DNA of 64,000 nt from Halichoerus grypus (taxonomy: Eukaryota > Chordata > Mammalia > Carnivora > Phocidae). The stretch lies in contig NC_135712.1 in the NCBI RefSeq assembly GCF_964656455.1, positions 72,793,239-72,857,238 on the forward strand. The letters are read 5' to 3'. Each line of letters opens with the position of its first letter. Position 1 is the first letter of the stretch. Of the stretch, positions 1 through 11,310 are shown in pieces. The notes under the pieces were generated by a model. It saw nothing but the letters and a program-made list of their open reading frames with translations. It did not search any database and was not told the DNA's origin. The translations under genes were made by a program, and so were the position numbers.

Positions 1-179
1 TGGGCCCTGGGCTCCATCAGCATTCATGAGCCACCTCCCTGGTGCCAGGCTGTTGAGGAGAAGCTGAACCTGGGAAGACAGCGGAGCCGAGAGGCTTCCT
101 TCCTCCTGGTGCCTTGATCGGAACTGACACCCTATCTGCAGCTCCCCGCAGGACTGTTGTCACTTAAGGAACCCCTAGA

Positions 180-985
180 AGCTGGCCCTGAGCTTCAAAG
201 GACAGATAAAAGAAAACTGTGCATGTGAGGGGGCTCAGCAGGCAGAGAGATGGAGAAGAAGAGCCCACCAAACAGCTCTTCCAGAAAATAGCACTGAAAG
301 CCTGAGCAGAATTAACAAGGGCATTCAAACACAGTACCAGGAAAAAAAAAAAAAAAAGACTTCCTGGAATTAAAACATATTTTTAACTAAAATACTAATT
401 GAATTAATTAAAGCAGAATACAGACTTAGAAGAACAAGTACAACAATATCCCAAACACAGAACAAGGATACAAAGAGATGGAAATCATGTGGGCAAAATA
501 GGAGCCCGGGAGGCTGGAGGCGGGACACCTAAGATGTCAATCACGGGAGCTCCGGGAGGAGAAAAAGAAACAGTTGGAAACAGCTGAAGGACAGGGAAAA
601 ATTAGACGAATGATAGAAGACACGGCCCTGCATGAAAAAGACTGGGGTCTGAGGTTTACAAAGAACTCGTGGGGTCACTGGGACGAAAAGCCACACACCT
701 GAGCCCAGCCAGATACAATTCTTGAAAGGCAGGTGTAAAGAGAACTCCTTCCCTCTTCAATACAAAGAGGGAAACGTTAGTTATAAAGGAAAAGGAAAGA
801 GGTGGGGGTCACCTATCACACCTCTAATAATGGGAACTTGATGTCTGAAAAATCCTAGAGCCAGCCAAAATGCATCCTGCTGGTCAGGGGGAAAAATGCA
901 TTACCCAGGTACCTAGGCACCTGTTTGAGAAAAATACTCTAGAAAGAACCTTAAACAACACAGATCATTCAAGACAGGAGAAGAT
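180..985 (+). mobile_element. Degraded LINE-1 (L1M/HAL1-like) ORF1-region relic
   Basis: A-rich, purine-biased sequence whose order of phrases resembles the ORF1 region of old mammalian LINE-1 elements: a lysine- and asparagine-rich stretch around 360-460, a degraded 'gtcccagaaggag'-like block near 540-570, and a block near 850-900 resembling the sequence downstream of it. No open frame survives. The match is from memory and highly diverged, so the class is more secure than the subfamily. An A-run lies at 342-357. Confidence 0.45.
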
Positions 986-1740
986 GAAGAAAGAAGTTGG
1001 TGGGGAACATTTGGGTCCGTCAGTCACTGTGTCTCTCTGAGGCAATTGCAACAGAGGCTTCAGCTGAACCCAAAGGGGACTTCGGAGCTGGAGTGCCTCT
1101 GAACTGAGCTGGGTCCGGCTTGTTCACCCAGCAGGGGCTAGCTTTTGCAGGAGGTGCCCCAGGGAAAGGGCAGACCTTCAGCTGCAGGCAGTTCTCCAAG
1201 GGAGAGGGACAGAGCTGGGGACGGGCAGCAGCCAGCACCCCTTCAGCTGGGCGGGGAGGGGCACCGCAGCCTCCTCTTGCGTCTGCATGTGCTGGGCTGT
1301 GCTGGGAGATAACAGTCAGTTCTTGGCGGGGGCGTGGGGAGCTCTGATTTGTAGCTTCTGCCTATTTTTCCAGGATAAATATTCCTATCGTAGCTGCTAT
1401 CAACCTCCCAATGTGATGTGACTGCCCATGGAGCTGGGAGAAGGTGCAGGCGGCTGTCTCCCAGGAGCTGGGGCCAGCTGGCTATTCCCCCTCTTCCCCC
1501 CTCCCCCCCCGCCCCCGTGTGCACCAAGGACATTAGGGGGCGCGTGGGGAGGGGACAGCAGCAGGAGGGGCAGTTGCGGCTTCGGGGTTTCCTGTTCAGC
1601 GCTAGTGCTCAGACACTGGCAGTTCTCCCTCCTTTGGACTCATTTTCTCCTTTTGGGGTCACCTTCCTAACCCTCTTCCCTACAGTCCCCTCTCCCCAGT
1701 CCCCTCATTCACCCCAGTACATTGGTATTCTTTGCAAGTA
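986..1740. other. GC-rich unique sequence, no gene seen
   Basis: GC-rich, mostly unique DNA between a LINE-1 relic and AT-richer sequence. Short open frames occur on both strands (e.g. about 75-107 codons) but none resembles a known protein. CpG dinucleotides are sparse, so it does not read as a CpG island. A C-rich tract lies within it at 1486-1516. Confidence 0.5.
1486..1516. repeat. C-rich tract (possible G-quadruplex on minus strand)
   Basis: Four or more C-runs (CCCCC, CCCCC, C8 and CCCCC) are separated by one to three bases. The minus strand therefore meets the general pattern for an intramolecular G-quadruplex and the plus strand for an i-motif. No promoter context is visible. Confidence 0.6.
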
Positions 1741-1914
1741 GTATTCCAGAAGGAATCTCAAACCCTCATTCTTTCCGAAATCCGTGTGACCATTAAGCAA
1801 GAGGCTGCTTCTCCGTAGGCAGTCCTGAGGATCAAGGTGAGACGCTTGGAGGGGCTGGCGAGCCTTCTCTGGAAGGGGCCAGTGGTATCTGTGCAGGACG
1901 CACGGTCTCTGGTG

Positions 1915-2130
1915 CAACTAGGAATGCCCCACGGGACGGAGTTGCTGGCTCCTGCTCTGTATACACTGTATCATAACCTTTGCGTAAGCGCTAATTACGG
2001 CTATTTCAAAGGGCCAGAGGAAAGAACCCCTTAACTCTGGACTTTCGCACCAACCAGCTCGGAGGAGAGATTTAGCCTTGGGGGAGGCTTTGTGGTTCCA
2101 CTGGCTTTGTGAAAGTAGCCTTACCAAGAG
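1915..2130. other. Candidate conserved non-coding element
   Basis: Unique, non-repetitive sequence of balanced composition with homeodomain-type cores (GCTAATTACGG at about 1989-1999) and no resemblance to known repeats. It looks like sequence under constraint, but that is an impression; no alignment could be made. Confidence 0.25.
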
Positions 2131-2647
2131 TGCTTTTTTTTAAACTTCTTTTTCTCCAGGGTTAAATAGAGTGAGGAAAAGAGAACCTCTGGATTTTTTT
2201 AAAACCCACAAAAAAAAACAAAAACAAAAAAACCCCCTCAAGACCGAAAAATCCAATTCTACTAACAAACCCTTTTATTTATTAGGATCCTGTTAATTCC
2301 GGATTTGGAAAAATAGACCTGGAAAGGAGGCGGGCACTCACCACTTCATTATCTTTGAAGAAAGGTATAGTAAGTAGATTAACAGAGTAAACCAGATTAG
2401 AAAGGCAGAGCCTTTATATGGCTAAGAAATTAAACTCTTCTTCAGCTACTAGCAACTGAATTATTTGAATGTTAATATGAAATGTACAAGTTTTCTATTT
2501 CTGAAAATGGATAATTTGGGACCTTTTTTTGGGGGGAGGGCAACATTTGATAAATACCTCCAGCATGTTTATGTGGATTCTAAGCTACGTTTCCCAAATA
2601 TATTTAGGGCAAGTCTCTTTTCTGCTGGCTTCACGTTTTTCAAATTT

Positions 2648-2837
2648 ATTATTATTTTTTTAAAATTGTTTTGTTTTTTGAAAGAGAAAGACAGAGAGAG
2701 CAAACAGAGGCAGAGGGAGAGGGAGAAGCAGACTCCCCGCTGAGCAGGGAGCCCGATGCAGGACTCGATCCCAGAGCCCTGGGATCATGACCTGACTGAA
2801 GGCAGACGCTTAACTGACTGAGCCACCCAGGCGTCCC
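2648..2837 (-). mobile_element. Can-SINE (tRNA-Lys derived), antisense
   Basis: Reads poly-T tail, AGAGA-rich body, then the reverse complement of the tRNA-like head ending GAGCCACCCAGGCGTCCC. It is flanked by a 13-base duplication, GTTTTTCAAATTT at 2635-2647 and GTTTTTCAACTTT at 2838-2850 (one mismatch), which marks the insertion exactly. Internally transcribed by RNA polymerase III as a family; this copy is presumed inert. Confidence 0.95.
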
Positions 2838-3539
2838 GTTTTTCAACTTTCAATGAGTACTTTTGACTTCTCGGACAGCTGTATGAATTTTTGTGAATTT
2901 GCATGGTATAGATTCCTAAGTTTTATAAACCAATTAAGCTCCCTACTAAAAGAAATGCCTCGCCTCCTGACCATTTTGTGCTTTGTAACTCCATGGGTTG
3001 GCAGTCTGAGAGACCAATTCTCTTTTGGCTTCCAGTTGTCTTAGAATGTGTGTGTGTGTTTATATTTTGGTGCTGAGTTATTTTCTAAGAGAAAGTCCTT
3101 GCTTTATCATCACTTTGTTCATTTTCCCCTGGTGACCAGGAAGATCAGAGCTGAATTTAGTGTCCAGAAAAGCCAACCTGGTTATGTTACAATCCTCTTT
3201 CAGCAATTCTTAATCTTTTCTGGCTCGCAGATTTCTATGGGAATTTGACGGAAGCAAAGAGGAATCCCCCAGGAAGCATTTGTATATGCCCACAACACAT
3301 ATGCGTAGAGTATGTTCTGATCACTCCTTTTGGAAATCCTCAACTACGGTATTTTATGTTTTATTTGTGTTACTTTCCGGTGCCTCAAATGCTGACGGAC
3401 ACAAGGACTTCAAGACACGGGGGAGATGCTGACAAGAGTTGGAAGGGTTTGCAAAACAGAAGGGGTAGTCAGCACTTTCTGAGGAAGAGTATTTCTCCGG
3501 GAGTGGATCACAACTTAGTCCTGTCGTCTGGGGTAAAAG

Positions 3540-3735
3540 GACCAGACCAAACTGAAGTCCTGGTTTTATCACTAGCAGGTTCTGTCTTGAACATACCTTT
3601 GCAGTTCAGTGAGCCTCCGCTTCCTTAGCTGTAAACTGAGAACACTCCATGGGACAGTGGGAGATTAAGGGGAAGACTCAATGTTGGAAGAGTTGGCTAC
3701 ACTGTAAAGTGTGGTGCAGTTGAGGGGATCCAGCA
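3540..3735 (+). mobile_element. MIR fragment
   Basis: Contains the MIR order of motifs in degraded form: 'cctggttttatcactagc' (from CCCGGCTCTGCCACTTACTAGC) followed by 'gtgagcctccgcttcctta' (from the CTCAGTTTCCTCATCTGTAAAATG core). Diverged, ends uncertain; truncated on the right by the SINE target duplication. Confidence 0.5.
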
Positions 3736-3749
3736 AGACTGGTTCCTCA

Positions 3750-3914
3750 TGGGGGCGCCTGGGTGGCTCAGTCGGTTGAGCATCTGCCTTCAGTCAGGTC
3801 ATGATCCCAGGGTCCTGGGATGGAGCCCCACGTCAAGCTCCTTGCTCAGCAGGGAGCCTGCCTCTCCCTCTCCCCGTGCTTGAACTCTCTTTCTCACTAG
3901 CTCTCTCTTTCAAA

Positions 3915-3949
<35 letters not shown>

Positions 3950-3965
3950 ATCTTAAAAAAAAAAA
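3750..3965 (+). mobile_element. Can-SINE, sense, with long (AAAT)n tail
   Basis: Starts with GGGGGCGCCTGGGTGGCTCA and ends in an A-rich tail. A perfect 15-base target-site duplication, AAGACTGGTTCCTCA, lies at 3735-3749 and 3966-3980. The tail contains about ten AAAT units (3911-3950), a likely polymorphic microsatellite. The head retains A-box and B-box-like tRNA-Lys sequence. The perfect duplication suggests a fairly young insertion. Confidence 0.97.
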
Positions 3966-4440
3966 AAGACTGGTTCCTCAGGATCCACCCTCATCAGCAC
4001 TCAGAAGAAACTATGACCAAGGGATGGACATGCTTGAGCAGCGGTTGCCACTTGCTGGGGATCCCAACAGTCCTGTGCCTCCATTTGTTTCTTGCTGCTT
4101 TAGGAAGAGGATAAATATTTAAGGAGGCTCTAGCATAGCCTGAAAGGAGTGTGTCGAAACTGCCAGGCCAGGGAGGCCATGAGCCATATCTCTGGGGTGC
4201 CCGGGAGGAATGCCTGTCTCCACCACAGGTCCTCCCCTCCCCCACCCTCCACACTTGCACACAATTAGCCACTCCATTAAGCTCCAATGCAAGGACCAGG
4301 CTTTCTAAGGACCCTTCCCTGACAGCGTGCTTTTCTCTCCTCCGGGTCACAGGATTCTTCCCATCTGATCACAGTAGCATTTACTGCTTATTCTGTTCAT
4401 CTGTTACTAAAGAGAAGGTAAATAGTTTATTGAGTACCTA

Positions 4441-4884
4441 CTACGGACATACCTTGTTTCATTATGGTTCCCTTTATCACACTTCCCAGATATTGCATTT
4501 TTTACAAATTGAAAGTTTGTAGCAACCCTGCGTGGAGCTAGTCATTTTTCCAACAGCATTTGCTCACTTTATGTCTCTGTGTCACATTTTGGTAGTTCTC
4601 ACCATATTTTAAAGTATTTCATTATTATTATATTTGTTATGATGATCTGTGATCAGTGATTATGCCTTGCTGAAAGCTCAGATAATAGCATTTTTTAGCA
4701 ATAAAGTGTTTTTTAATTAAGGCATAATGCTCTTGCATACTTAATAGATTACGCTATAGTGTAAACATAACTTTTACATGCACTGGAAAACCAAAAAAAC
4801 TCATTTGACTGGCTTTATTGTGGTATTCGTTTATTGCCATGGTCTGGAACTGAACCCATGATATCTCTGAGATGTGCCTGTATG
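4441..4884 (+). mobile_element. Tigger1-type DNA transposon, internally deleted
   Basis: The left part matches the 5' end of Tigger1 (TcMar-Tigger, pogo-like): 'cagatattgcattttttac' then 'gtttgtagcaaccctgc', 'ccaacagcatttgctcact' and the GATCTGTGATCAGTGAT phrase. Near 4665 it switches directly to the 3' end ('gctcagataatagcatttt', 'tagtgtaaacataactttt'), finishing in the terminal repeat 'gagatgtgcctgtatg'. The whole transposase region, normally about 2 kb, is missing. The termini are inverted copies (CATACCTTG versus GTGCCTGTATG-like). A non-autonomous derivative or a secondary deletion. Confidence 0.85.
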
Positions 4885-5094
4885 TGGAAGGCTTTGTGCT
4901 GATCATAATCCTATACTGATTATGGATTATCCTTGATTCTTTTTTTTCAGATTGTTCATCCCTGTATGTGTTGTACCCCTTAAGGAATGGGATCATTAGA
5001 ATACATGCATCCTTCCCACCAATCGGGACATTGGAGTTGACAGCTAAATGTCTGTGCATTAGTCAGCTTACTCTCGCAAGAGCTCTAGTATAAC

Positions 5095-5790
5095 ATGGTA
5101 GTAATCCAAACATATAACCATAAAAGTTATACATGCCCAGTTTTCAAAGTTTGGAAATACATAAAGTATAAATTTATGTATAATCCTACCATCCAGAGAT
5201 AACTGCTGTTAATATTTTAGTATATTTCATTTTAACCTTCTTTTATCTATGTTTCTATTTACCTAATTTGGAACATTCTATGTGCAAAGTTTTAGACCCT
5301 ACAACTGTGCCTATGCCATTAAACATTTCTAAAATACAATTTAAATGACTGCATAATATTCCACCATAGTGATAAACCATCATTGATTTATCAGTTTCCT
5401 TATTAGAGATGTAGACTATAATTTTTCACTATTACAAACATTACTATAGTGAGAATTTTTATGCATGTATCTACATACCTACTTGTCTGGTGATTCCCCT
5501 TTAATTGTACTTATGGAAATTAAATTATTATCCAAAGGGTATGGAATTTTGGAAGTTATTGATTTGTATTACCAAATTTTTGTCAGAAGTTTGATCTTTT
5601 CTCTTCCCATCAACAGAGAAAAATGCCTGATTTATCATTCCTACACTAACGTTAAGTATTGCTTTCAGTATTTACAAATTTGATTAGAGTTTCAGTTTTG
5701 CTTTTACATATGTCTTTGATCATCATTGAACTTAGTTTTATATATTTATTAGCAACTTAATTTCTTCTCTGAATTATCTATTTATGTTTT
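5095..5790 (-). mobile_element. LINE-1 (L1M-type) 3' region, antisense
   Basis: Carries the antisense phrase set of old LINE-1 3' ends: 'accatccagagataactgc', 'tgactgcataatattccac', 'tttttcactattacaaac', and a degraded block around 5500-5560. No coding frame. Subfamily not assigned. Confidence 0.75.
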
Positions 5791-6465
5791 TGACCTTTAG
5801 AGAAAATGGAAGCCTTAGTATTTTTCCTATTGGTGTGCCACAGATGCATTATTGAGGGTTTTTAAAACCCTTTAAAAATCAACTGCATTTTTTTTTTTTT
5901 ATGTCACCATCTATGGCCACCTTAGAAGAAAGACCAGTCCCAGATGTAAAGGGCAGTTCCTTCAAATACGACCTCAGTTATTTTGGGTTATTGAATCGTT
6001 TTTATTTTGTGCAAAGAATGCACAAGAAAATGTGAGCCTGGTTCTTCCTCAGCACACTTGCTTTCCATTAAGTGGATCCTTTTGTGCTGAAACAGACTTG
6101 CAGACCCAGCAAGCCAGACCAGGCTGCTGGCAGAAAGATGTGCACGGCCTGGTGTTAATGCAAGAATGAGAAGACCCCTGTGGCACATCGCAGGAGGTCA
6201 GACCATATGTAGAACTTTCTTTCTCTTCCTTCTTTCCCTCCTTGTTCCTTGCTTTTTACTTTCTATAAATCTAAGGTATTAGGAATGGCTTGACTTTTTA
6301 GACATACATATTTTTCAGAAATTCTCTGTTTTTCATATTTTGCCGAAGTAATATAGATTCCTGAAAGCATGGAGAGAATAAAGACCTTTTTGTGAAGTCC
6401 ATTCATAAGATGCACAAGAGGGATTCATCACAGAAACTTCAATCTTTTAAAAAAATGGGCTTTAA
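5791..6465. other. Unique AT-rich spacer
   Basis: AT-rich sequence with a T-run at 5888-5900 and no repeat or gene that I recognise. The 66-codon frame on the minus strand at 5988-6188 resembles nothing known. Confidence 0.4.
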
Positions 6466-6469
6466 TAAA

Positions 6470-6625
6470 TCCTGTGAGATGGGTGTTAGCATTATCTTGA
6501 TTTTACAGAGGAGGATTTAGAGAAGTTAAACAATGTGCTCAAGGTCAACAGCCAGGAAAGCAAGAGCACCAAAACTTGGACCTGGTTCTGCTGATGCCAA
6601 AGTGCACGCTCCAGCCTACACCGCT
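6470..6625 (-). mobile_element. MIR fragment, antisense
   Basis: Contains the reverse-complement MIR core: 'attttacagaggaggattt', then a degraded 'gtgctcaaggtcaacagcc' (from CTTGCCCAAGGTCACACAGC) and a tRNA-like end near 6590-6620. Confidence 0.75.
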
Positions 6626-7305
6626 CTGCTAGCCCGGTTAGTCACTGTTCTTAACCATGTGTGATCGGAAAGCTCTAGCTACCGTCTTCCTGAGTGATCA
6701 GAACACTAGTAGCAGATCCATGAGGCAGACCCTGCAGGGGACAAGGCGCAGTGGTGGGACATGGGCCAGAGTATTGGACCACTGGGCTAGGGGAGTCAGC
6801 AAGTTCGTGGGTGAGAGAGAATCCTTAATGGAAGCCAGAGTGACCATCTTCCTGGCAAATTGGTGAAAGGGGAAATTGGACACTTAGGCACAGGAAGATA
6901 AAGAGGATGGTTGGTGAGAGAAATTAAGGTGGTTCCTTTCCCTCCTCAGAGACTGTCTGAGTCTGTCTCAGAGTAATTGTGAAAGGCTATGGAAATTCCA
7001 GGACTATCAAGGAATGACAGTGGGTCCCGGGAAGATGGAAGTGAACCAGGTGAGACTCTACCAAAGGGTAGAAATAAGAATCAGGGGCCAAGCTTCAGGC
7101 ATGGTAGAGCTCCAACAGGAGGAGGGCACTCCAGTGGATTGATGGGAAGGGATGCTTCTGCTTGTGTATGGCAGCCTCTCTTATGAGCTAGCGAATGGAT
7201 TATTCCCGTTAATTGAGTTGCCCATCATAACTGCCAATATCTTCTTAAAAACTGGGACATGGACAAGAGGAAGGAGTTCTCTCTGGTTTGGTGGATCAGA
7301 TTCTC
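6626..7305. other. Unique sequence, no gene seen
   Basis: Mixed-composition sequence with only short unrelated open frames (60-82 codons). No repeat family recognised. Confidence 0.4.
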
Positions 7306-7307
7306 TA

Positions 7308-7573
7308 CGACAGTGGCTTTCATACTTTTTTTTTGGATTGCAATACTCAGTTGAGGAGTCCCTTTTCTATCACAAATATATGACACATACATATATTTGA
7401 AACCGAAGCAACATTTCACGATACAATAGTTACCCTTCCTGTGCAGGATACACTCTGATACTTGCTCTTCTCTTTTATTTCATTTAAGCAAAAGTGCTGA
7501 CACTTCTCACTAAATGGATTTCTCAATCCATTAAGGGGTCATGACTTATTGAGTGAAAAGTCACTGCTCTGAG
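7308..7573. mobile_element. hAT-type MITE (MER family, unassigned)
   Basis: Begins 'acagtggctttcatacttt' and ends 'gtgaaaagtcactgctct', short imperfect inverted ends of the CAGTGG/CCACTG type typical of hAT-Charlie non-autonomous elements. The interior carries phrases known from such MITEs ('acacatacatatatttgaaac', 'ggggtcatgac'). Exact family not named. Confidence 0.6.
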
Positions 7574-7934
7574 GTGCACAGAACAGCATGTCCATGGAAG
7601 CCATCATCAGGGACCCTCATGGCCACAGTCCACGGCGGGAAGTGGCACACAGAATCTTTTCCAAGAAGACATTAAAAATAGGTGTTTTAAATCTGGTTAA
7701 CCTCTGTCCTTATAGCCTGCAAGTAACTCCCCCGGTGGTGGATTTGGGATTGTCTGGACTGGGGCTCTGTAAGGCCAGGCTCGGAATCCCGTTACGAATG
7801 CGTGCAGACGTTTCCCGAGTACTCCGTAAGTTCGGTCGTGCTCAGCCTGGGATAGGGCGTCATCCTCCACCAGCTTCCCAGGACCCCTTGGCTGCACACA
7901 CAAAGAGAACCCGGCTTTTCTTGTTTGGGCCTTA

Positions 7935-8330
7935 GCTCCTTCCTATTTGATTGAATTTGAAGAGGAACTGTTTGCCTTTGGCTGCACATCCTGAATCATA
8001 ATCAGGATGCTGCTGGCGCAGAAAACCTGCTCCCACCCTTGCCTGAAATAACGGAACAGGGAAGTAGGGTTCCTCCCCTCTCCAGCCTTAAAGAAAGAGG
8101 CTCATAATTTATAGTGTGCTGGCAATACATCAAAAGTCAATCCAGTCACTTACAGTAAAATCAAGGCGGACAGAACAATGAATATAAAGTGAGATTAAAA
8201 CACCTCATTAAAGGAACACCTTGTTCAGTTGACACCAGAATAGAGATCCTTACATATTTGTTAGCCAGAGTCCAGGGGCCTTCAAAGATGCTTCCCTGTC
8301 CGTGGGGTATGAGAAAGGTAGAAGGCCACA
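7935..8330. other. Candidate conserved non-coding element with hairpin
   Basis: Unique AT-leaning sequence with several TAAT/ATTA cores and a short perfect inverted repeat, CATCCTGA (7987-7994) and TCAGGATG (8002-8009), separated by 7 bases. It lies just before an MLT1 insertion. Constraint is suspected from its appearance only. Confidence 0.25.
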
Positions 8331-8401
8331 CCCTCAGCTTTTTCAATCCTTCAGCAAATATGCTTTTCTTAAACTATCCTTCAGGGACAGTGCTACGAGG
8401 G

Positions 8402-8860
8402 TATATTCGTTCCCTAAGGCTACTGTAACAAATCACCACAAACTGGGAGGCTTAAAACAACAGAAATGTCTTCCCTCACAGTTCTGGAAGCTAGAAGTCT
8501 GGGAGCAAGGTGTTGGCAGGGCCACCCTCCCTCCAAAGTCTCTAGAGGAGACTCTTCCCTTGTCTCCTTCAGCCTCTGGTGGCTCCAGGCGTTCCTTGGC
8601 TTGTGGGCACATCCCTGGGGTCTCTGCCCCCAGCTTCGTATGGACCCTCTGCTTCCTGAGTGTCTCTCCTCTGTGTGTCTCTTATGAGGATACTTGACAT
8701 TGGATTTAGGGCCCACCTGAATAATCCAGGCTAATCTCATCTGGAGATCCTTAATTTAATTACATTTGTGAGGATCCTTTTTTCAAATAAGACTGCATTC
8801 ATAGGTCCTGGGGCTTAGGACCTGGACATATCATTTGGGGGTCACCATTCGACCCACTGT
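8402..8860 (-). mobile_element. MLT1 solo LTR (ERVL-MaLR), antisense
   Basis: Reads as the reverse complement of an MLT1 LTR: 'ttccctaaggctactgtaac' at the left, then 'ggaggcttaaaacaacag', 'cacagttctggaagctaga', 'ggatttagggcccacctga' and finally 'ccattcgacccactg'. Nearly full length for the family. No internal retroviral coding sequence is present, so it is a solitary non-coding LTR. Confidence 0.9.
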
Positions 8861-8869
8861 GGGGTACAG

Positions 8870-9010
8870 TGTTGAAAAGGACAGGGTTGTTGTTCTCAAG
8901 GAGCTCAGTCTAGTGGGGGAGGCAAATAATGGAAGAACAACGTCAAAAGAACAAGCACAGACAAGCTATGTTGCAAGTGCTGGGGGGATCTGAGGAGAAT
9001 TTACGTGCGG
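8870..9010 (-). mobile_element. L2-like fragment, antisense
   Basis: Contains 'ttctcaaggagctcagtct' and 'agtgggggaggcaaataat', followed by a degraded 'gttgcaagtgctgg' (from ATAAGTGCTATGG). This is the antisense signature of L2 3' regions. Short and diverged. Confidence 0.5.
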
Positions 9011-9748
9011 AGTTGATGTGGAGGTTACGGCAGGGCAGGGATGGGTGTGCTTTTTTTTTTTTTTTTAACCTTTGAACTCTACAATTTCCTGGCATTTGGA
9101 AATCACTGTAGAAAGCCATCAGGTTGAAAAAACAAGTCCAGTTTGAATAGAGAGGATTAACACTGGCCTAGTCAGATTTCTTGGGTCTGGCTAAGTTCAG
9201 CCAAGCCTGTCAGTTGTCGTGAGGTGTGGGAGAATTGGCAGGAAGATGAGAGAAAGCTGAAGACCAGGAACTGGGGGGAGATTACTGATGGCTCCTTCGC
9301 TGGGAGGTGCGGACCTGGACACCATGAAATGGGTCATTGGCTTTGTCTGTGACGGAGAATGTAGAAGAGGTGCATTTGTGGCTGCCCTGCAGCCCAGGTC
9401 AGAGCCTGCGTGCCCTGGACGGGATGCCACCCGCCGGGCAGCTGCCCTGCTGAGTCTCTTCCTTTGCTGTAAGGACTTGGGCCACATGCTATCTCTGGAC
9501 CTGGTGTGGTGGGCATGGAAGCTCCTGCCCAGAGATCTGCTGAGACACAGGACACAGATGCTTTTGCTCACTTCTCTTTCTGGGGCAACATCTCTACAGT
9601 CTTTCTGAACATCACCTGCAGCTCTTTGCCCTCTCCTAGGACTTTAGCTTCTTCATGACTTCTTATTATATGAAAAAGGTTTATGAGAATAGATACTACA
9701 CAATTATTGTTAATATTCTTGGGTGTAATTTGTTTGTTGTTATGGAGA
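9011..9748. other. Unique sequence, no gene seen
   Basis: Includes a T-run at 9051-9066 and a GC-richer patch at 9280-9600 with overlapping frames of 106 and 124 codons on opposite strands. Neither resembles a known protein or shows plausible exon structure. Confidence 0.4.
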
Positions 9749-9763
9749 AGAACATATTTATTC

Positions 9764-9952
9764 CTTTAATAAAGATTTATTTTAGAGAGAGCGGGGTGGG
9801 GGAGGGGCAGAGGGAGACGGAGAGAGAGAACCTCAAGCAGACTCCCCACCGAGCTCAGAGCCCAACGCGGGGCACGATCCCACGCAGAGATCATCCCACC
9901 TGAGCCAAAACCAAGAGTCAGACACTCAAACACTGAGCCACCCAGGCGCCCC
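9764..9952 (-). mobile_element. Can-SINE, antisense
   Basis: Ends in GAGCCACCCAGGCGCCCC. It is flanked by a 15-base duplication, AGAACATATTTATTC at 9749-9763 and AGAACATCTTTATTC at 9953-9967 (one mismatch). The tRNA-derived head is more diverged than in neighbouring copies, with a rearranged 'atcatcccacctgagccaaa' section. Confidence 0.95.
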
Positions 9953-10298
9953 AGAACATCTTTATTCTTAAGGAACACATGCTGAAGTGTTTATGGGTGA
10001 TGTGTTATAATGTTTATAATTTTCAAATGCTTCAGTGAATGTGTAAATAAACGTAATATGACAAAAATGTCAAGAACTGCTAAATCTAAGTGGAAGGTGT
10101 AGGGATGTTCATTGTTCTGTTCTTTCAGTTTTTCTCAGTGCTTGAACATAATCCTAATTCAAAACTTGGGGAAGACTGAGAGAAGAAAATTCCTGATGTA
10201 GAATTTCTTGATCTGTGTTTCATGGATTCCAGGGAAGAAGTGGATGGGTATCAAGGATTAGGAAGCTTCTAAATTTATATGTAAACTTCTGAGGTGTG

Positions 10299-10304
<6 letters not shown>

Positions 10305-10340
<36 letters not shown>
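10305..10340 (+). repeat. (GT)18 microsatellite
   Basis: Eighteen uninterrupted GT units directly after GTGTGGTGTGC. Dinucleotide length makes it a likely polymorphic marker and a potential Z-DNA former. Confidence 0.97.
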
Positions 10341-10342
<2 letters not shown>

Positions 10343-10612
10343 CTGTCCTCATTGTGGGGAAAGGCTTATTGTTTGTGGCTCTCCACTGATTCTCAAATGA
10401 GTCTATGACTCCTCTTCCCCAAAGTTAAACACCATTGCTTAAAACTAGAAATAAGTTTGCACGCATTATACCTTTTGTAAATGGATACAAACAGCCAAAC
10501 AGAGTCTGTTGCACATGTATCATTAGTCCTTCGTTGAAAAATTTGAGCTAAATTATAAAGACAAATTATATATTATGATCCCCTTATATTCCTTAACTCA
10601 TTGCTTGATTTT

Positions 10613-10865
10613 TCTTTGTTTGAGTAAAATATGGTGGACATACAATGTTATATAAGTTTCAGGTGTACAACATAGTGATTCAACAATTATATACATTATG
10701 AAGTACTCACCAAGATAAGTGTAGTTATCATCTGTCACCATACGATGTTATTACAATATTATTGACTCTATTCCCTATACTGTGCTTTTCATCCCTGTGA
10801 CTTACCTACTTTATAACTGGAAGTTTGTACCTCTTAAATTGCTTCACCTATTTCTCCCTCCGGCA
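10613..10865 (-). mobile_element. LINE-1 3' terminus, antisense
   Basis: Clear antisense match to the 3' end of a eutherian LINE-1 (L1MA/L1MB-like): 'gtttcaggtgtacaacatag', 'gtgattcaacaattatatac', 'gttatcatctgtcaccatac', 'ttataactggaagtttgtac'. Truncated after about 250 bases. Confidence 0.9.
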
Positions 10866-10979
10866 CTCCCTCTTGATTTTTCTTAATTAGTTCTTTTCCT
10901 ATCATTGTTGAATTCTTAGACTTTTTCACAAGTTTAAAATACTGGTTGCCAACATGGGCAAATCTCTTTTCCCTTGCCC

Positions 10980-11310
10980 TAATTTAAAACCGAAACAAAT
11001 TTTGTATCTTTCTATATTATAAAAATAACATAGACTCACTATATTCAACTTGTAAAATACAGGAATATATAAAGAAGGAAATAAAATTTCCATTAAGTCA
11101 TGCTCCAGAGGTAACCACTATTAATATTTTGATGTATTTCAGGCTTTTCGGATATATGCGTATATGTGAAACAAAATCGAGTAAGACTGAATGTGTAGGT
11201 TTATATTATGTAAAAAAGAACATTTCAAATTTCTTTACATTTTAATGTTTCCCAAATTTTTATAAAGAAACATTTGAATGGATTTTTCCAGGCTTTGTAT
11301 TAAATATGGT
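10980..11310 (-). mobile_element. Old LINE-1 (L1M) 3' fragment, antisense
   Basis: Degraded L1M/HAL1-like 3' sequence with 'gaggtaaccactattaatat', 'tttgatgtatttcaggctt' and a following TATATGCG block. It is a separate, older insertion from the fragment at 10.6 kb. Confidence 0.6.

Noticed and set aside
1020..1560. CpG island or promoter
   Set aside because: GC-rich but CpG-poor, with no TATA, initiator or transcript evidence visible.
3750..3830. tRNA gene in the SINE head
   Set aside because: The tRNA-Lys-like sequence is the head of a dispersed SINE; it lacks an intact cloverleaf and is followed by the SINE body and tail. The same applies to the other 15 copies.
8402..8860. Complete endogenous retrovirus
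   Set aside because: Only a solitary MLT1 LTR is present; no internal region or second LTR was found in the flanks.
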